Notes: generated by a model not told the origin, from the letters alone. A stretch of 64,000 nt of DNA from an uncultured Parabacteroides sp. (GCA_910577325.1 CAJTMR010000002.1:234488-298487), one strand, 5' to 3'. Positions 53,551 to 63,039 are shown, counted from the first letter of the stretch. Translations and numbers: made by a program.

Positions 53551-54759
53551 TCAGAAAACCAGGATGTAGGCTCTGTATTTGGTCTCTTTTGTGACAGGAC
53601 AGAGAGAAATATATCCTTCTTTTATTTTTCCGTCTTTCATGGTCAGTGGATACGCTTTTTTCATGAAGCAGTGATGCTCGTAGGCTTCTCCAGCTTTGCT
53701 TGTGTAGGTAATGCGCATATCCCCACGGGCTTTCGGGGCCAGGTATTTTTGGCTGATGCGCAAGGCGACCATCCCCATGGTATAGCGTAGGTTCACTTCT
53801 ATGCACGGATGTATGGCGAAGTTGTTGTCCGCTTTACGGCGGTAGACCAGCATGTCCACGCCCAAGTAGCCGGTGTAGATGTCGCCGTATGTTTGCCGGA
53901 CTGCCTCTCTGACGGTTTTCACCAATTTATGGAATTTGTCTCCGAAGTTCTCGATAAAGAAACTTTCCAAATAGCTCTGTTCTCCTAATACATTTCCGTG
54001 ATAGGCTCCTCTCTCTCCGGCTCCGAATACGGAAAGTCCTTCGTAACGTATGTTCCCGTTCCCGTCCGAATAAAACTCCATCGCGAAATCCTGGTATTTG
54101 TCCAGTGCGCATTCGATGCTGACACATCCCTGTTTGTTCAATGCTCCCTCGATCCATGCACGGTCTTTTGCCGTCAGTTTGCGTTCCGGCAACCAAAGCA
54201 ATCCTCTGCCGGAAGACGAGTAGGGAGTCTTCAGCACGAAAGGAGCGTTCTGGAGGAGCAGGAATTTTTCCACTTCCCTCATTTTTTTGCAGAATTTAGG
54301 TGATACCGGTACATCCATATCAGGCAGCAGTTCCCGTATTTTGTCCAGACATTCGGCTGCTGCTTGGCGGCTTGTCAACCGGGCATATTCTTCTTTCCAT
54401 TCCGGAATCGTGAGGTTCAGGTTCCCGCTCTTCCGAAGTTTTTCAAAAAGGGAATGGCTATGCGGGGAAAGTCCCCAAGGTGCAGCGTGCATTTCGGGCA
54501 GGCTGCCGTTTTGCTTTTCGATCTCCTTGCGTGAGATTGGCTTGGCAAACGGTCTGAACTCCTTTGGTTGTAAGGATAAGAAACGGGGTGAAGTGATCTC
54601 TTCGGTAAAAACAAAATCCTCCGGTTCCGCATACCAGACGGGAAGATAGGATAATTCCCTGATCATCCTTTGTACGTTTGCAGGTGGAGTGTAATTTTTC
54701 GAGCCTTGTAGTATGGCGGTTTCGTGTCCTGGGTTAAAGAAATGTATTTTAGGTTTCAT
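53551..54759 (-). CDS. ATP-grasp-like protein of unknown substrate
   Basis: A 402-aa cytoplasmic protein. The N-terminal part (HFFNPGHETAILQG) is of unknown fold. The middle and C-terminal parts look like an ATP-grasp: APFVLKTPYSSSGRGLLWL resembles the ATP-binding lysine and glycine-rich loop, and HPCIEVNLRYTMG contains the Glu and Asn that usually hold magnesium. Such enzymes ligate a carboxylate to an amine or similar nucleophile. The family is conserved in Bacteroidetes but I cannot name its substrate. It stands alone, flanked by hairpins. Confidence 0.7.
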   Translation of the reverse strand: MKPKIHFFNPGHETAILQGSKNYTPPANVQRMIRELSYLPVWYAEPEDFVFTEEITSPRFLSLQPKEFRPFAKPISRKEIEKQNGSLPEMHAAPWGLSPHSHSLFEKLRKSGNLNLTIPEWKEEYARLTSRQAAAECLDKIRELLPDMDVPVSPKFCKKMREVEKFLLLQNAPFVLKTPYSSSGRGLLWLPERKLTAKDRAWIEGALNKQGCVSIECALDKYQDFAMEFYSDGNGNIRYEGLSVFGAGERGAYHGNVLGEQSYLESFFIENFGDKFHKLVKTVREAVRQTYGDIYTGYLGVDMLVYRRKADNNFAIHPCIEVNLRYTMGMVALRISQKYLAPKARGDMRITYTSKAGEAYEHHCFMKKAYPLTMKDGKIKEGYISLCPVTKETKYRAYILVF

Positions 54760-54776
54760 ATATTCGTTTGATAATT

Positions 54777-54894
54777 GGTTTTTACCAAAGACACGATAAC
54801 GCAGAATACGCAGATAAACACAGACTTATTTAATAATTATCAATAATATCTGCGCTTGTCTGCGTATTCTGCGTTACTGCGTCCGGTGAAAACC
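54777..54894. repeat. Long hairpin repeat, REP-like
   Basis: AACGCAGAATACGCAGA (54798-54814) pairs perfectly with 54859-54875. An outer stem GGTTTTTACC/GGTGAAAACC (54777-54786, 54885-54894) adds nine pairs. It lies between two minus-strand genes and may end transcription from the DUF349 gene or belong to a repeat family. Confidence 0.65.
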
Positions 54895-54906
54895 GTTTTG
54901 AGATTT

Positions 54907-56829
54907 TTATTCGAGGTTTTCGTCAATGGCATCAATCTTTTTAATGATAAGTGCCATTTCGTCTTTCAGTTTGTCAATCTTGCGTTCCATCTCTTTGAAT
55001 AATCCGCCGCCGCCTTTGGAGGATATGCTTAGGAATCCGATGTTATTTTCGTAAGTTTGAAGTTCGTTTTTCATCCGTTCGTACAAACGCATCAGTTTTT
55101 CCCGTTCGCCGTAAAGTTTCCCTTTGCCTCGTTCGCCGCTCATGTCGCTGAGGTTACTGCGGAAAGTTTGCATCTTACGGTCGTTCTGGTCAATTTTGAG
55201 GCGGTCGAACTGCTTGTCGACAGCATCGTGATATTTTTTGTAAATTTTATCTTTCTCTTTGAAGGGAACATGGCCGATTGTGTTCCATTCTGCCATATAT
55301 TCTTTCAGAACAGCGAGTGCCTTGTCATAGTCGGCTTCGTCAATGGCATTGATCTTTTCAACCAAAGCTTTTTTAGCTGCCAGGTTTGTTTGTTCCACGC
55401 CTTTTTGGGAAGATACATTCTTGTTCTTTTGTTCGAAGAAATAGTCACAAGCCGCGATGAAGCGTTTCCAGACTGCATCGGAATGTTTACGGCCTGTCGC
55501 GCCGATTGTTTTCCATTCTTTTTGCAATGCGATCATTTTTTCGGAAGTGTTTTTCCAGTCCGTACTGTCTTTCAGTGCTTCGGCTTTTTCGCACAAGGCT
55601 TTTTTCAGTTCGAGATTTTTTTCCATCTCGCTCTTGGTCTTTTTATAGAACTCGCTCTTGCGGTTGAAGTATGCGTCACAGGCTGCACGGAAACGCTCGA
55701 ATACCTTCACATTCGATTTTTTCGGGGCGAAGCCGATTGTTTTCCATTTTTCCTGTAGGGAAATGACAATCTTGCTTTTTTCATCCCAATCCTTGAATGA
55801 TTTTAGGGCCGTATAGTCAAAGCCTTCTATTTGCTCGCAGATTGCAGTTTTTGCTTCCAGGTTTTCCTGTTCTTTTGCTTTCAGGTTTTCGAAGTGTTCC
55901 TGATGGCGTTTGTGGATGATCGTGGAGGCTGCTTTGAAACGGCCCCACAGGTCTTCACGCAATTCTTTGGCTACCGGACCTATCTCGCGCCATTGCTGGT
56001 GCAACTTCTGGAGCTGATGGAAAGCGGATACGACATCCGGTTCCGTTTGCAGTTTCTCAACAGTTTCGCAAAGAGCTGTTTTCATTTCCAGGTTCTTCTT
56101 GAAATCGTAATCACGGAACTGGTTGTTTATTTTGATGATGTCATAGAATTTTTCACTGTAGATCTGATAGCTCTTCCACAATTCGTTAACATGTTCCTGC
56201 GGAACGGCTTTCACCTCTTTCCATCTCTGTTGGATGTCTTTAAAGTCGTTATATAGTTTGTTGAAATCTTCCTGACTTTCGGTCAGTGCTTTCAGTTGGT
56301 CGATCAGTTGGAGTTTCAGGGCATAGTTGGCTGCCTTGATCCGTCCTTCCTCGGCAAGGATCGCTGCCCGTTTTTCTTTGTAAATGGCGAGCAATTCTTT
56401 GATCTTGCTTTCGGTTTCATCTTCGGGAACGACAAAATCATTTTCTTCGCCGCCTTTTTCCATGAATGCTTTCTTCAATTCGTCCACTTCGTTGCGGTGG
56501 ATCTTGTAATAAGCCTGTTTGAGTGCTTCCACCTCGTTGCGTGTCGTGTCTGCCGCCGTTCCGACCAGACCGGTCAGTTTCTCCAGAATTTCTTCTTTCG
56601 ACAATTTTCCCGTAGTAACAACAGCCTCTTCACCTGCCGCAGCTTCGTCTGTTTTGACTTCTGCTTCAGATGCTTCATCTGTTGTAACTCCGACATCCGG
56701 TGTTTTGTTTGTTACAACTTCTTCCGCCGTGTTTTCCGGTGTTGTTTCCGGAGCCTTAGTTTCTTCCAATTTGCCGTTTTCTTCGGTTGGCAAATTAGTT
56801 TCGTGAGTGTCCTTCATATTCAATCGCAT
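54907..56829 (-). CDS. DUF349 repeat protein, coiled-coil
   Basis: A 640-aa cytoplasmic protein, acidic and Thr/Glu-rich at the N terminus (about 1-75), then helical with five DUF349 repeats of about 75 residues. Each is marked by a W-K/R-x-I/V-G-like turn: WKEVKAVP, WREIGPVAKE, WKTIGFAPKK, WKTIGATGRK and WNTIGHVPFK. A C-terminal coiled coil follows. The function is not established for these Bacteroidetes proteins. A second ATG at 56817 (MKDTHETN) is an equally good start. Confidence 0.85.
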   Translation of the reverse strand: MRLNMKDTHETNLPTEENGKLEETKAPETTPENTAEEVVTNKTPDVGVTTDEASEAEVKTDEAAAGEEAVVTTGKLSKEEILEKLTGLVGTAADTTRNEVEALKQAYYKIHRNEVDELKKAFMEKGGEENDFVVPEDETESKIKELLAIYKEKRAAILAEEGRIKAANYALKLQLIDQLKALTESQEDFNKLYNDFKDIQQRWKEVKAVPQEHVNELWKSYQIYSEKFYDIIKINNQFRDYDFKKNLEMKTALCETVEKLQTEPDVVSAFHQLQKLHQQWREIGPVAKELREDLWGRFKAASTIIHKRHQEHFENLKAKEQENLEAKTAICEQIEGFDYTALKSFKDWDEKSKIVISLQEKWKTIGFAPKKSNVKVFERFRAACDAYFNRKSEFYKKTKSEMEKNLELKKALCEKAEALKDSTDWKNTSEKMIALQKEWKTIGATGRKHSDAVWKRFIAACDYFFEQKNKNVSSQKGVEQTNLAAKKALVEKINAIDEADYDKALAVLKEYMAEWNTIGHVPFKEKDKIYKKYHDAVDKQFDRLKIDQNDRKMQTFRSNLSDMSGERGKGKLYGEREKLMRLYERMKNELQTYENNIGFLSISSKGGGGLFKEMERKIDKLKDEMALIIKKIDAIDENLE

Positions 56830-56938
56830 TTAAGAAAGGATAAATGTATCCTATATCAAGTCACAAATTAAAGTAAATATTTTTGGATTACAGCATTTGA
56901 AAACGAATTATTTGCGGAAAAATGTTAAAATAATAAAT

Positions 56939-56981
56939 AAAGCCGGTATTTGCGGGACACAGATGCGCAAATACCGGCTTT
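56939..56981 (-). terminator. Terminator of the decarboxylase operon
   Basis: AAAGCCGGTATTTGCG pairs perfectly with CGCAAATACCGGCTTT (16 bp) around an 11-nt loop. On the minus strand a T-rich stretch follows. It lies just after the oadB stop. Confidence 0.88.
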
Positions 56982-56986
56982 AAGAT

Positions 56987-58222
56987 TTATCCCAGGAACG
57001 AGATCAGTACGCCGGCGGCTACGGCAGAACCGATAACGCCGGAGATGTTACTGGCCATGCAATATTGAAGTACATGGTTTTTTGGATCATATTTCAAAGC
57101 TATCTCATTTGCGACACGGGATGCCATCGGCACGGCGCTCAGTCCGGTCGCTCCAATCAGCGGGTTGATCTTTTTCTTCGTGAAGAGATTAAACAGTTTG
57201 ACGAAGAAGATACCGCCTGTAATGGAAAGGGCGAATGCGAGGAAGCCTCCGATTACGATACCGATTGTCGTGAAATTCAGGAATGCTTCGGCTGTCATGG
57301 TCGCACCGACCGATAATCCCAAGAAGATGGTCGCCGCGTTCATGATGCTGTTCGAAGCGGCATCAAACAGGCGGAATGTGTTGGTTCCGATCTCTTTGAC
57401 CAGGTTACCGAACATCAGCATGCCGATCAGAGGTACCGCACTTGGCACGAACAGGGCCACTACCGTCGTCACCACAATCGGGAAGATGATCTTCAACACA
57501 CGCAGGTTCTTGATCTCCGTGGTGGACGGGAATTTCTTTTCCTGTTCCTTCATATTGATAGACAATTCTTTCTTTGAACAAAACAGCTTGACAACCAGTG
57601 GAATGATAACCGGAACCAGTGCCATGTAGGAATAAGCGGCGATCGCTATCGGTCCTAACAGGTGGGGAGCCAGTTTGATGGTCGTAAAGATGGCTGTCGG
57701 TCCGTCCGCTCCTCCGATAATCCCTAAAGAAGCGGCTTCTTTAGGAGTGAATCCCATCAGAATGGCAACCAGCAGTACGGTAAAAATACCCAATTGGGCG
57801 GCCGCTCCGAATATGGATAAACGCAAGTTGCGCAGCATCGGCCCGAAATCCGTCAACGCCCCCACACCCATAAAGATGATAGGAGGAAGGAACCCGGTCT
57901 TGATCAGCATGTAGTAGATGAAATTCATCAGTCCCAACTCATGTGCAATGTCATGGAGGGGCATCTCCCAAATGTTCTTCATCACCCCGTGTACGTTGAT
58001 CATGCCGTTTTCGTCGGCCTGTATCACACCCATATCGCCTCCGGGGAAGTTTGCAAGCAACACGCCGAATGCGATCGGTACGAGCAATAACGGTTCATAC
58101 TGTTTTTTTATACCTAAATAAAGCAGTATGAACGCAATGGCATACATGATCAGAAACTGCGGTTCGGCAATGATATTGCTGAACGCAGTCATCTCATATA
58201 GATTTTGAAATATCTTGTCCAT
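56987..58222 (-). CDS. oadB: Sodium ion-translocating decarboxylase, beta subunit
   Basis: An integral membrane subunit of 411 aa that couples decarboxylation of the carboxybiotin carrier to sodium export. Family motifs are GVGALTDFGPMLRN, GIIGGADGPTAIF and the C-terminal GLSAVPMASRVAN and NISGVIGSAVAAG. About ten hydrophobic helices are visible. The start overlaps the oadA stop by one base (TAATG), indicating translational coupling. Whether the complex uses oxaloacetate or an acyl-CoA cannot be told from this subunit. Confidence 0.94.
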   Translation of the reverse strand: MDKIFQNLYEMTAFSNIIAEPQFLIMYAIAFILLYLGIKKQYEPLLLVPIAFGVLLANFPGGDMGVIQADENGMINVHGVMKNIWEMPLHDIAHELGLMNFIYYMLIKTGFLPPIIFMGVGALTDFGPMLRNLRLSIFGAAAQLGIFTVLLVAILMGFTPKEAASLGIIGGADGPTAIFTTIKLAPHLLGPIAIAAYSYMALVPVIIPLVVKLFCSKKELSINMKEQEKKFPSTTEIKNLRVLKIIFPIVVTTVVALFVPSAVPLIGMLMFGNLVKEIGTNTFRLFDAASNSIMNAATIFLGLSVGATMTAEAFLNFTTIGIVIGGFLAFALSITGGIFFVKLFNLFTKKKINPLIGATGLSAVPMASRVANEIALKYDPKNHVLQYCMASNISGVIGSAVAAGVLISFLG

Positions 58223-60132
58223 TATTGTATCGTCATTAATACGTCATCTTCAGAAACCGCGTCACCGGCAGCTAAGCAGATCGCAGTGACTGTTCCGCCA
58301 AATTCCGCACGTACGGCATTATATGTCTTCATGGCTTCCACGTAGCACAGTACATCGCCTTCCTTTACGACATCTCCCACTTTTACAGGCGTGTCGGAAG
58401 CACTTTTCACCAAGAAGAATTTACCTTCCAGCGGCGAGAGCACTTCTTTGCCGACACCGGCAGGAGCAGCAGCGGGGGCGAGTGTTGCGGCAGGAGCAGC
58501 CTGTGTTTCTGCCGGGGCGGCATTCGCCGTGTCTCCGAATGCTACGGTTACCTTGTAGGATTGGCCGTTCACATCGACAGTCATGACTTGCGGTGTTGTC
58601 GGCATAGCCATTGCCATGCTGGCAGGGGCGGTTTGTGACGGAGCGGAGGCAGGTCGGGCTGCCGTTTGTTTTTCGGCTTTTCTCTTGGCTACGTCGGCTT
58701 TAAATTCCACTTTGGCTTTTCCTGAACGGTAGGCTTCATACTGTGCCGGATGCATCGCATATTCGAACAGTTCTTCGTCGTCTTCCCCCGTTTCCCATTG
58801 TTTTTCGTTCATCAGCTTGCGATACTTGTCGAGCGCGTCAGGATAGTTGTCCTGCGGGTTCCCTTCGAAGAATTTGCGTCCTTCGGCTTTCGCCTTCTCG
58901 ATGATTTCCGGAGCCAACGGACCCGGCAGGCGTCCGGCCTTGCCCAAGATCATGTCCCAGATATCGTCGGCGATCATGCTCCAGCGGGCTTTCCCTTTTT
59001 CCATCTGCATCACATTCATGAGCGCCAGGTTCTTGACATACTGGCTGAACGGGGTTACCAATGGAGGATAGCCGACGCGAGGCCATACGTATGCCACTTC
59101 ATCGAATAGCTTGATCAACAGTTGGTCTTGGCTCATGAGCGGCTTGTTGTTCTTGATATTGCTCTTGTTGATTGTCTCCAGGTTCTTTTCGAGGTCGGAC
59201 ATGAGGCTTCCCATCATGCCGCCCGGCAGTCCCGGACCGATCAGCAACGAGTTCATCAAACGGTTCTTCGGACTGATATACAAGCCGAGGAAGTCATCCA
59301 TGAATTCCTGGATCAGGCTTCGGACTTTCATATAAGCCTCCATGTTGATTTCCGGAACTTTGTAGCCGGCATCTTTCAACATGGCCTGTACGGTCAGCAG
59401 GTCTGCATGGCCTGTTCCCCATGAAAGCGGTTCCATACCTACGTCGATGTAGTCGCAACCGGCGTTGCATACTTCCAAGATAGAAGCTACGTTGAATCCG
59501 GGACCGGCATGGCTGTGATACTGGATTGGGATTTCCGGATGTTTGGCTTTGATGTTTGCGACGATTTGTCCCAGAGAATGCGGGCGGCCGATACCGGCCA
59601 TGTCCTTGATGCAGATTTCATCCGCGCCCAACTCGATCAGTTCCATTGCCATCTTGGTGTAATAGTCTACGGTATGGATCGGGGAGTGGGTGATACATAA
59701 CGAACATTGCGAGATCATCCCTGCCGCCTTCGCATATTTGATGGAAGGGGCGATGTTACGGACGTCGTTCAGTCCGCAGAATGTACGGGCGATATCTGTT
59801 CCTTGTGCTTTTTTCACCTGATAGAATAACTGGCGAACATCGTCAGGAACAGGGCTCATACGTAGGCCGTTCAACGCGCGGTCCAGCATGTGGGTTTGTA
59901 TGCCGGCCTCATGGAACGGTTTCGTCCATTCGCGTACGGCTTTGTTTGGGTTTTCACCGAATAATAGGTTTACTTGTTCGAATCCTCCGCCATTGGTCTC
60001 TACGCGGGTGAAGCACCCCATCTCGATAATGGCCGGCGCTACCCGTGTTAGCTGGTCTACGGTGGGGACATATTTCCCGGCAGATTGCCACATGTCACGG
60101 AAGACCAAACTAAATTTGATTTCTCTTTTCAT
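58222..60132 (-). CDS. oadA: Decarboxylase alpha subunit with biotin carrier domain
   Basis: A 636-aa carboxyltransferase fused to a biotin carrier, as in oxaloacetate decarboxylase alpha and pyruvate carboxylase subunit B. The N-terminal barrel has the metal-site motifs FRDMWQSAG (the usual form is RDAHQS), CIKDMAGIGRP, with the active-site Lys, and YHSHAGPGFN. A Pro/Ala-rich linker (about 495-565) leads to the biotin domain with VEAMKTYN (Lys about 602; AMKM is usual). It is the middle gene of oadG-oadA-oadB. The FRDMWQS form may mark a lineage with a different substrate, but that is inference. Confidence 0.92.
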   Translation of the reverse strand: MKREIKFSLVFRDMWQSAGKYVPTVDQLTRVAPAIIEMGCFTRVETNGGGFEQVNLLFGENPNKAVREWTKPFHEAGIQTHMLDRALNGLRMSPVPDDVRQLFYQVKKAQGTDIARTFCGLNDVRNIAPSIKYAKAAGMISQCSLCITHSPIHTVDYYTKMAMELIELGADEICIKDMAGIGRPHSLGQIVANIKAKHPEIPIQYHSHAGPGFNVASILEVCNAGCDYIDVGMEPLSWGTGHADLLTVQAMLKDAGYKVPEINMEAYMKVRSLIQEFMDDFLGLYISPKNRLMNSLLIGPGLPGGMMGSLMSDLEKNLETINKSNIKNNKPLMSQDQLLIKLFDEVAYVWPRVGYPPLVTPFSQYVKNLALMNVMQMEKGKARWSMIADDIWDMILGKAGRLPGPLAPEIIEKAKAEGRKFFEGNPQDNYPDALDKYRKLMNEKQWETGEDDEELFEYAMHPAQYEAYRSGKAKVEFKADVAKRKAEKQTAARPASAPSQTAPASMAMAMPTTPQVMTVDVNGQSYKVTVAFGDTANAAPAETQAAPAATLAPAAAPAGVGKEVLSPLEGKFFLVKSASDTPVKVGDVVKEGDVLCYVEAMKTYNAVRAEFGGTVTAICLAAGDAVSEDDVLMTIQ

Positions 60133-60159
60133 GATATAATATGATATGTATAAATACTT

Positions 60160-60450
60160 TTACAATTTCTCGATCTTGACGACCTTTCCTTTTCCGCCGG
60201 TCATAGCGCTTACTGCCGATACGATGGCGGCGGTTGTCTGGTTCGTAATACCATCCTTCGCTACCAATGATGTTGTCGGTTGCCTTTGTGTTGTCGCTTG
60301 TTTTTTTGCAATAATCTCTTCGGGCGCATATTTGTTTACCAGTACGATCAAGCCCTTCCCAAGATTGATGACGATCAGCAGGATAGCGAAAACAGTGGTC
60401 ATTCCTACGATCATCAACAAAAGTCCAGTTTCTATGTTTTCCATACTCAT
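60160..60450 (-). CDS. oadG: OadG-like small membrane subunit
   Basis: A 96-aa protein with one N-terminal transmembrane helix (LLLMIVGMTTVFAILLIVI) and a short hydrophilic tail, as in the gamma subunit that holds the decarboxylase complex together. It is the first gene of the operon, 27 nt before oadA. A second in-frame ATG lies at 60444. Confidence 0.8.
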   Translation of the reverse strand: MSMENIETGLLLMIVGMTTVFAILLIVINLGKGLIVLVNKYAPEEIIAKKQATTQRQPTTSLVAKDGITNQTTAAIVSAVSAMTGGKGKVVKIEKL

Positions 60451-60516
60451 TAATTGATGGGAAAGCGTGCGATTGATGTGGCTGGCACAATCCTTCCCAA
60501 GTTAAAAAATCAGCTA

Positions 60517-60524
60517 CAAAAGTA
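60517..60524 (-). promoter_or_regulatory. -7 promoter element for the oad operon
   Basis: TACTTTTG on the minus strand matches TAnnTTTG and lies about 67 nt before the oadG start. Confidence 0.45.
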
Positions 60525-60588
60525 GAAAAATGTCTGAAACTCACTTATAGATTCTTCATAAAAAATATGAAAATGGTTCGGACTTTTC

Positions 60589-60596
60589 GTATCTTT
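60589..60596 (+). promoter_or_regulatory. -7 promoter element for the TPR gene
   Basis: TATCTTTG matches TAnnTTTG and lies 30 nt before the ATG at 60627. Confidence 0.55.
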
Positions 60597-60626
60597 GCCT
60601 CCCTGAAAACAATTTGTAATTGAATC

Positions 60627-61592
60627 ATGGGAAACTTCTTTAAATCACTATTCTCTTCTTCTAAGGCTGCAACGTCCGAAGAAGAAAAAAGCAAGAACGA
60701 TCAGAAAAATTTCGATATTTTGAAATATGACGGTGTTCGTGCTCAGAAAATGGGCCGGGTGGCGTATGCCATCAAATGTTTTACCGAAGCGTTGAAGTTG
60801 CAGGAGGATTTCGAGACAATGACTTATCTGGCCGCAGCCTATACGACGGCGAATAGGGCAGAGGACGCGCTTGAGGTGCTGAACCGCATGGTGGGGCTTG
60901 AGCCGGACCATATCAATACGCTTCTGACAAGGGTGAACCTGCTTTTCATGCTGGACAAGGATGCGGAAGTGATCGCCGACTGCCGGCATATTCTCGAGCT
61001 GGAGAAGACGAACCATTTGGCCTGGTTCCTGATGGGGAAGGCGAAGCAGGCGACTTCCGATCTGCTGGGGGCTATTGCCGACCTGACGAAAGCGATAACC
61101 CTGAAAGAAGATTTCACGGATGCCTATCTGATGCGTGCCCGAATATTGTTGTCGATGCAGCAGGCAACCGAAGCGCTTGCCGATGTGGAAAAAGCAATCA
61201 TGCTGGCTCCGGAAGAAGAAACTTCTTATCTGTTGCGCGGTCGTATCCACGAAGCGATGGGCAATATCGACGCAGCTGCGGCCGATTACCAGAATGTGTT
61301 GGAACTGAATCCGTTCAATGATGAAGCGATGTTGCTTGTCGGCCAGCTCTTGATCAAGCAAGGGCGCTTGGATGAAGCGGTCGCTTTCTTCGACGAAGCA
61401 ATCGACTTGAAACCCGATTTTGGAAAAGCGTATGCTGAACGGGGCCGTGCCAAAAATTTGAAAGGTGATAAGGAAGGTGCTTTCGAAGACCTGAAAAAGT
61501 CCATCGAGCTAAATCCCGAAGGCGACGAGGCTCAAAAGTTGGAAGGGCAACATACGAATTTCAACGATATGTATAAGGGGGGGATCTTCTGA
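60627..61592 (+). CDS. TPR-repeat protein
   Basis: A 321-aa cytoplasmic protein made almost entirely of tetratricopeptide repeats, seven or eight, starting near residue 35 (GRVAYAIKCFTEALKLQ). Clear units include AEDALEVLNRMVGLEPDH, AIADLTKAITLKEDF, AAADYQNVLELNPF and AVAFFDEAIDLKPDF. It is a protein interaction scaffold; its partner is not shown by the context. The gene is divergent from the oad operon. Confidence 0.88.
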   Translation: MGNFFKSLFSSSKAATSEEEKSKNDQKNFDILKYDGVRAQKMGRVAYAIKCFTEALKLQEDFETMTYLAAAYTTANRAEDALEVLNRMVGLEPDHINTLLTRVNLLFMLDKDAEVIADCRHILELEKTNHLAWFLMGKAKQATSDLLGAIADLTKAITLKEDFTDAYLMRARILLSMQQATEALADVEKAIMLAPEEETSYLLRGRIHEAMGNIDAAAADYQNVLELNPFNDEAMLLVGQLLIKQGRLDEAVAFFDEAIDLKPDFGKAYAERGRAKNLKGDKEGAFEDLKKSIELNPEGDEAQKLEGQHTNFNDMYKGGIF

Positions 61593-61630
61593 AAGAGCGA
61601 GGCGGATTTGTTAATTAGTTTTTTCGGTAA

Positions 61631-61660
61631 TTGCCAATTGTCCATTGCTAATTGTCAATT
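61631..61660. repeat. TTGACAA-type intergenic repeat
   Basis: TTGCCAATTGTCCATTGC and neighbouring bases resemble the repeat at 52164-52265. The -33 element of the prs promoter lies inside it. Confidence 0.55.
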
Positions 61661-61674
61661 CTTTTATACCTTTG
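61645..61674 (+). promoter_or_regulatory. Promoter for prs
   Basis: TTG (61645-61647), 19 nt, TACCTTTG (61667-61674) fits the Bacteroidetes consensus. It lies 45 nt before the ATG. Confidence 0.65.
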
Positions 61675-61719
61675 CACTCACAATTCAAATCTATTTACTT
61701 AAGATAAATATTCGGAATA

Positions 61720-62661
61720 ATGAGTGCACAAACTCCTTTCTTGGTGTTTTCGGGAACCAATTCCCGGTATCTTGCAGAGAAAATTTGCAATAGTCTTGGT
61801 TGTCCGCTGGGACAGATGAACATTCAACACTTTGCCGATGGAGAATTCTCCGTTTCTTACGAAGAGTCTATCCGCGGTCGCGATGTATTCCTGGTACAAT
61901 CAACGTTTCCTAACTCTGATAACCTGATGGAGCTTCTCCTGATGATCGATGCTGCCAAGCGTGCTTCAGCACACTCTGTAATCGCAGTTATTCCTTATTT
62001 CGGTTGGGCACGTCAGGATAGAAAAGACAAACCGCGTGTGTCTATCGGCGCTAAGCTGATCGCAGACATGCTGAGTACTGCCGGTATCGACCGTTTGATT
62101 ACGATGGACCTGCATGCCGATCAGATTCAGGGATTCTTTAATGTTCCGGTCGACCATTTGTATGCATCTTCTATTTTCTTGGATTACATTAAAACATCTT
62201 TGCCTCTTGATAACCTGTGTATCGCTACACCGGACGTAGGAGGAACGAAGCGTGCCAGCAGTTATTCTAAATATTTGGGTCTGCCGATGGTTATCTGCCA
62301 CAAGTCCCGCCTGCGTGCCAATGAAGTGGCAGAAATGCGTATCATCGGTGATGTGGAAGGTTTGGATGTCCTTTTGATCGACGATATGGTAGATACGGCC
62401 GGTACTATTACGAAGGCTGCCAACCTGATGCTCGAAAACGGAGCCAAATCTGTGCGTGCCATTGCCAGCCATGCCGTTATGTCCGACCCGGCTTCCACAC
62501 GTGTAGACCAGTCTGCCTTGACTGAAATGATTTTTACAGATTCTATCCCTTATGCAAAGAAATGCGAAAAGGTGAAAGTTCTGTCTGTTGCCGATATGTT
62601 TGCCGAAGCTATCCGTCGTGTATGTAGTGGTGAGTCTATCAGTTCTTTGTATGCAATTTGA
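61720..62661 (+). CDS. prs: Ribose-phosphate pyrophosphokinase
   Basis: Makes 5-phosphoribosyl diphosphate from ribose 5-phosphate and ATP for nucleotide, His and Trp synthesis. Motifs are WARQDRKDKPR (ATP loop), DLHADQIQGFF (metal and ATP site) and the PRPP loop VLLIDDMVDTAGT. It is 313 aa, the normal length, with its own promoter and terminator. Confidence 0.98.
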   Translation: MSAQTPFLVFSGTNSRYLAEKICNSLGCPLGQMNIQHFADGEFSVSYEESIRGRDVFLVQSTFPNSDNLMELLLMIDAAKRASAHSVIAVIPYFGWARQDRKDKPRVSIGAKLIADMLSTAGIDRLITMDLHADQIQGFFNVPVDHLYASSIFLDYIKTSLPLDNLCIATPDVGGTKRASSYSKYLGLPMVICHKSRLRANEVAEMRIIGDVEGLDVLLIDDMVDTAGTITKAANLMLENGAKSVRAIASHAVMSDPASTRVDQSALTEMIFTDSIPYAKKCEKVKVLSVADMFAEAIRRVCSGESISSLYAI

Positions 62662-62677
62662 TTGATACATATTTCAA

Positions 62678-62711
62678 AAGGAGGGTGTTAAATTCACATC
62701 CTCCTTTTTTT
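62678..62711 (+). terminator. Rho-independent terminator after prs
   Basis: AAGGAGG and CCTCCTT with flanking TGT/ACA form the stem. A run of at least seven T follows. Confidence 0.88.
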
Positions 62712-63039
62712 ATATAATTCTACTTTGCCTGCATGATTTAATCTTCCTGTTTTCTTATTGAAAAAAACATAGGGGGCTATCTCTATCCCTTCCGAAACAT
62801 CCGAAGAGATCATTACCGGTATGGCTGTAGCAGGATTAACGGATTCCTTATGACTTATCTTTTTGTGCCGTTGCCAAACAAACTATGGCGCATGCCTCGA
62901 TGCACTTCATGCAGAATGTTGTACAGGTATGAACATAACGTTAGAAACAAGTTGTTAATTCATGCTTGATCAGGTATAAACTATGAGTCATGATTTTTAT
63001 ACCTGACCTGTAAAATATGTTACTAATATTTTATTCATT
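62712..63039. other. Gap between prs and the lipoprotein gene
   Basis: No gene is supported. A hairpin CAGGTATAAA / TTTATACCTG (62971-63005) lies 35 nt before the next ATG and could be an operator or leader structure. A 27-codon frame at 62773-62853 reads like protein but has no start and no recognisable family. Confidence 0.4.
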
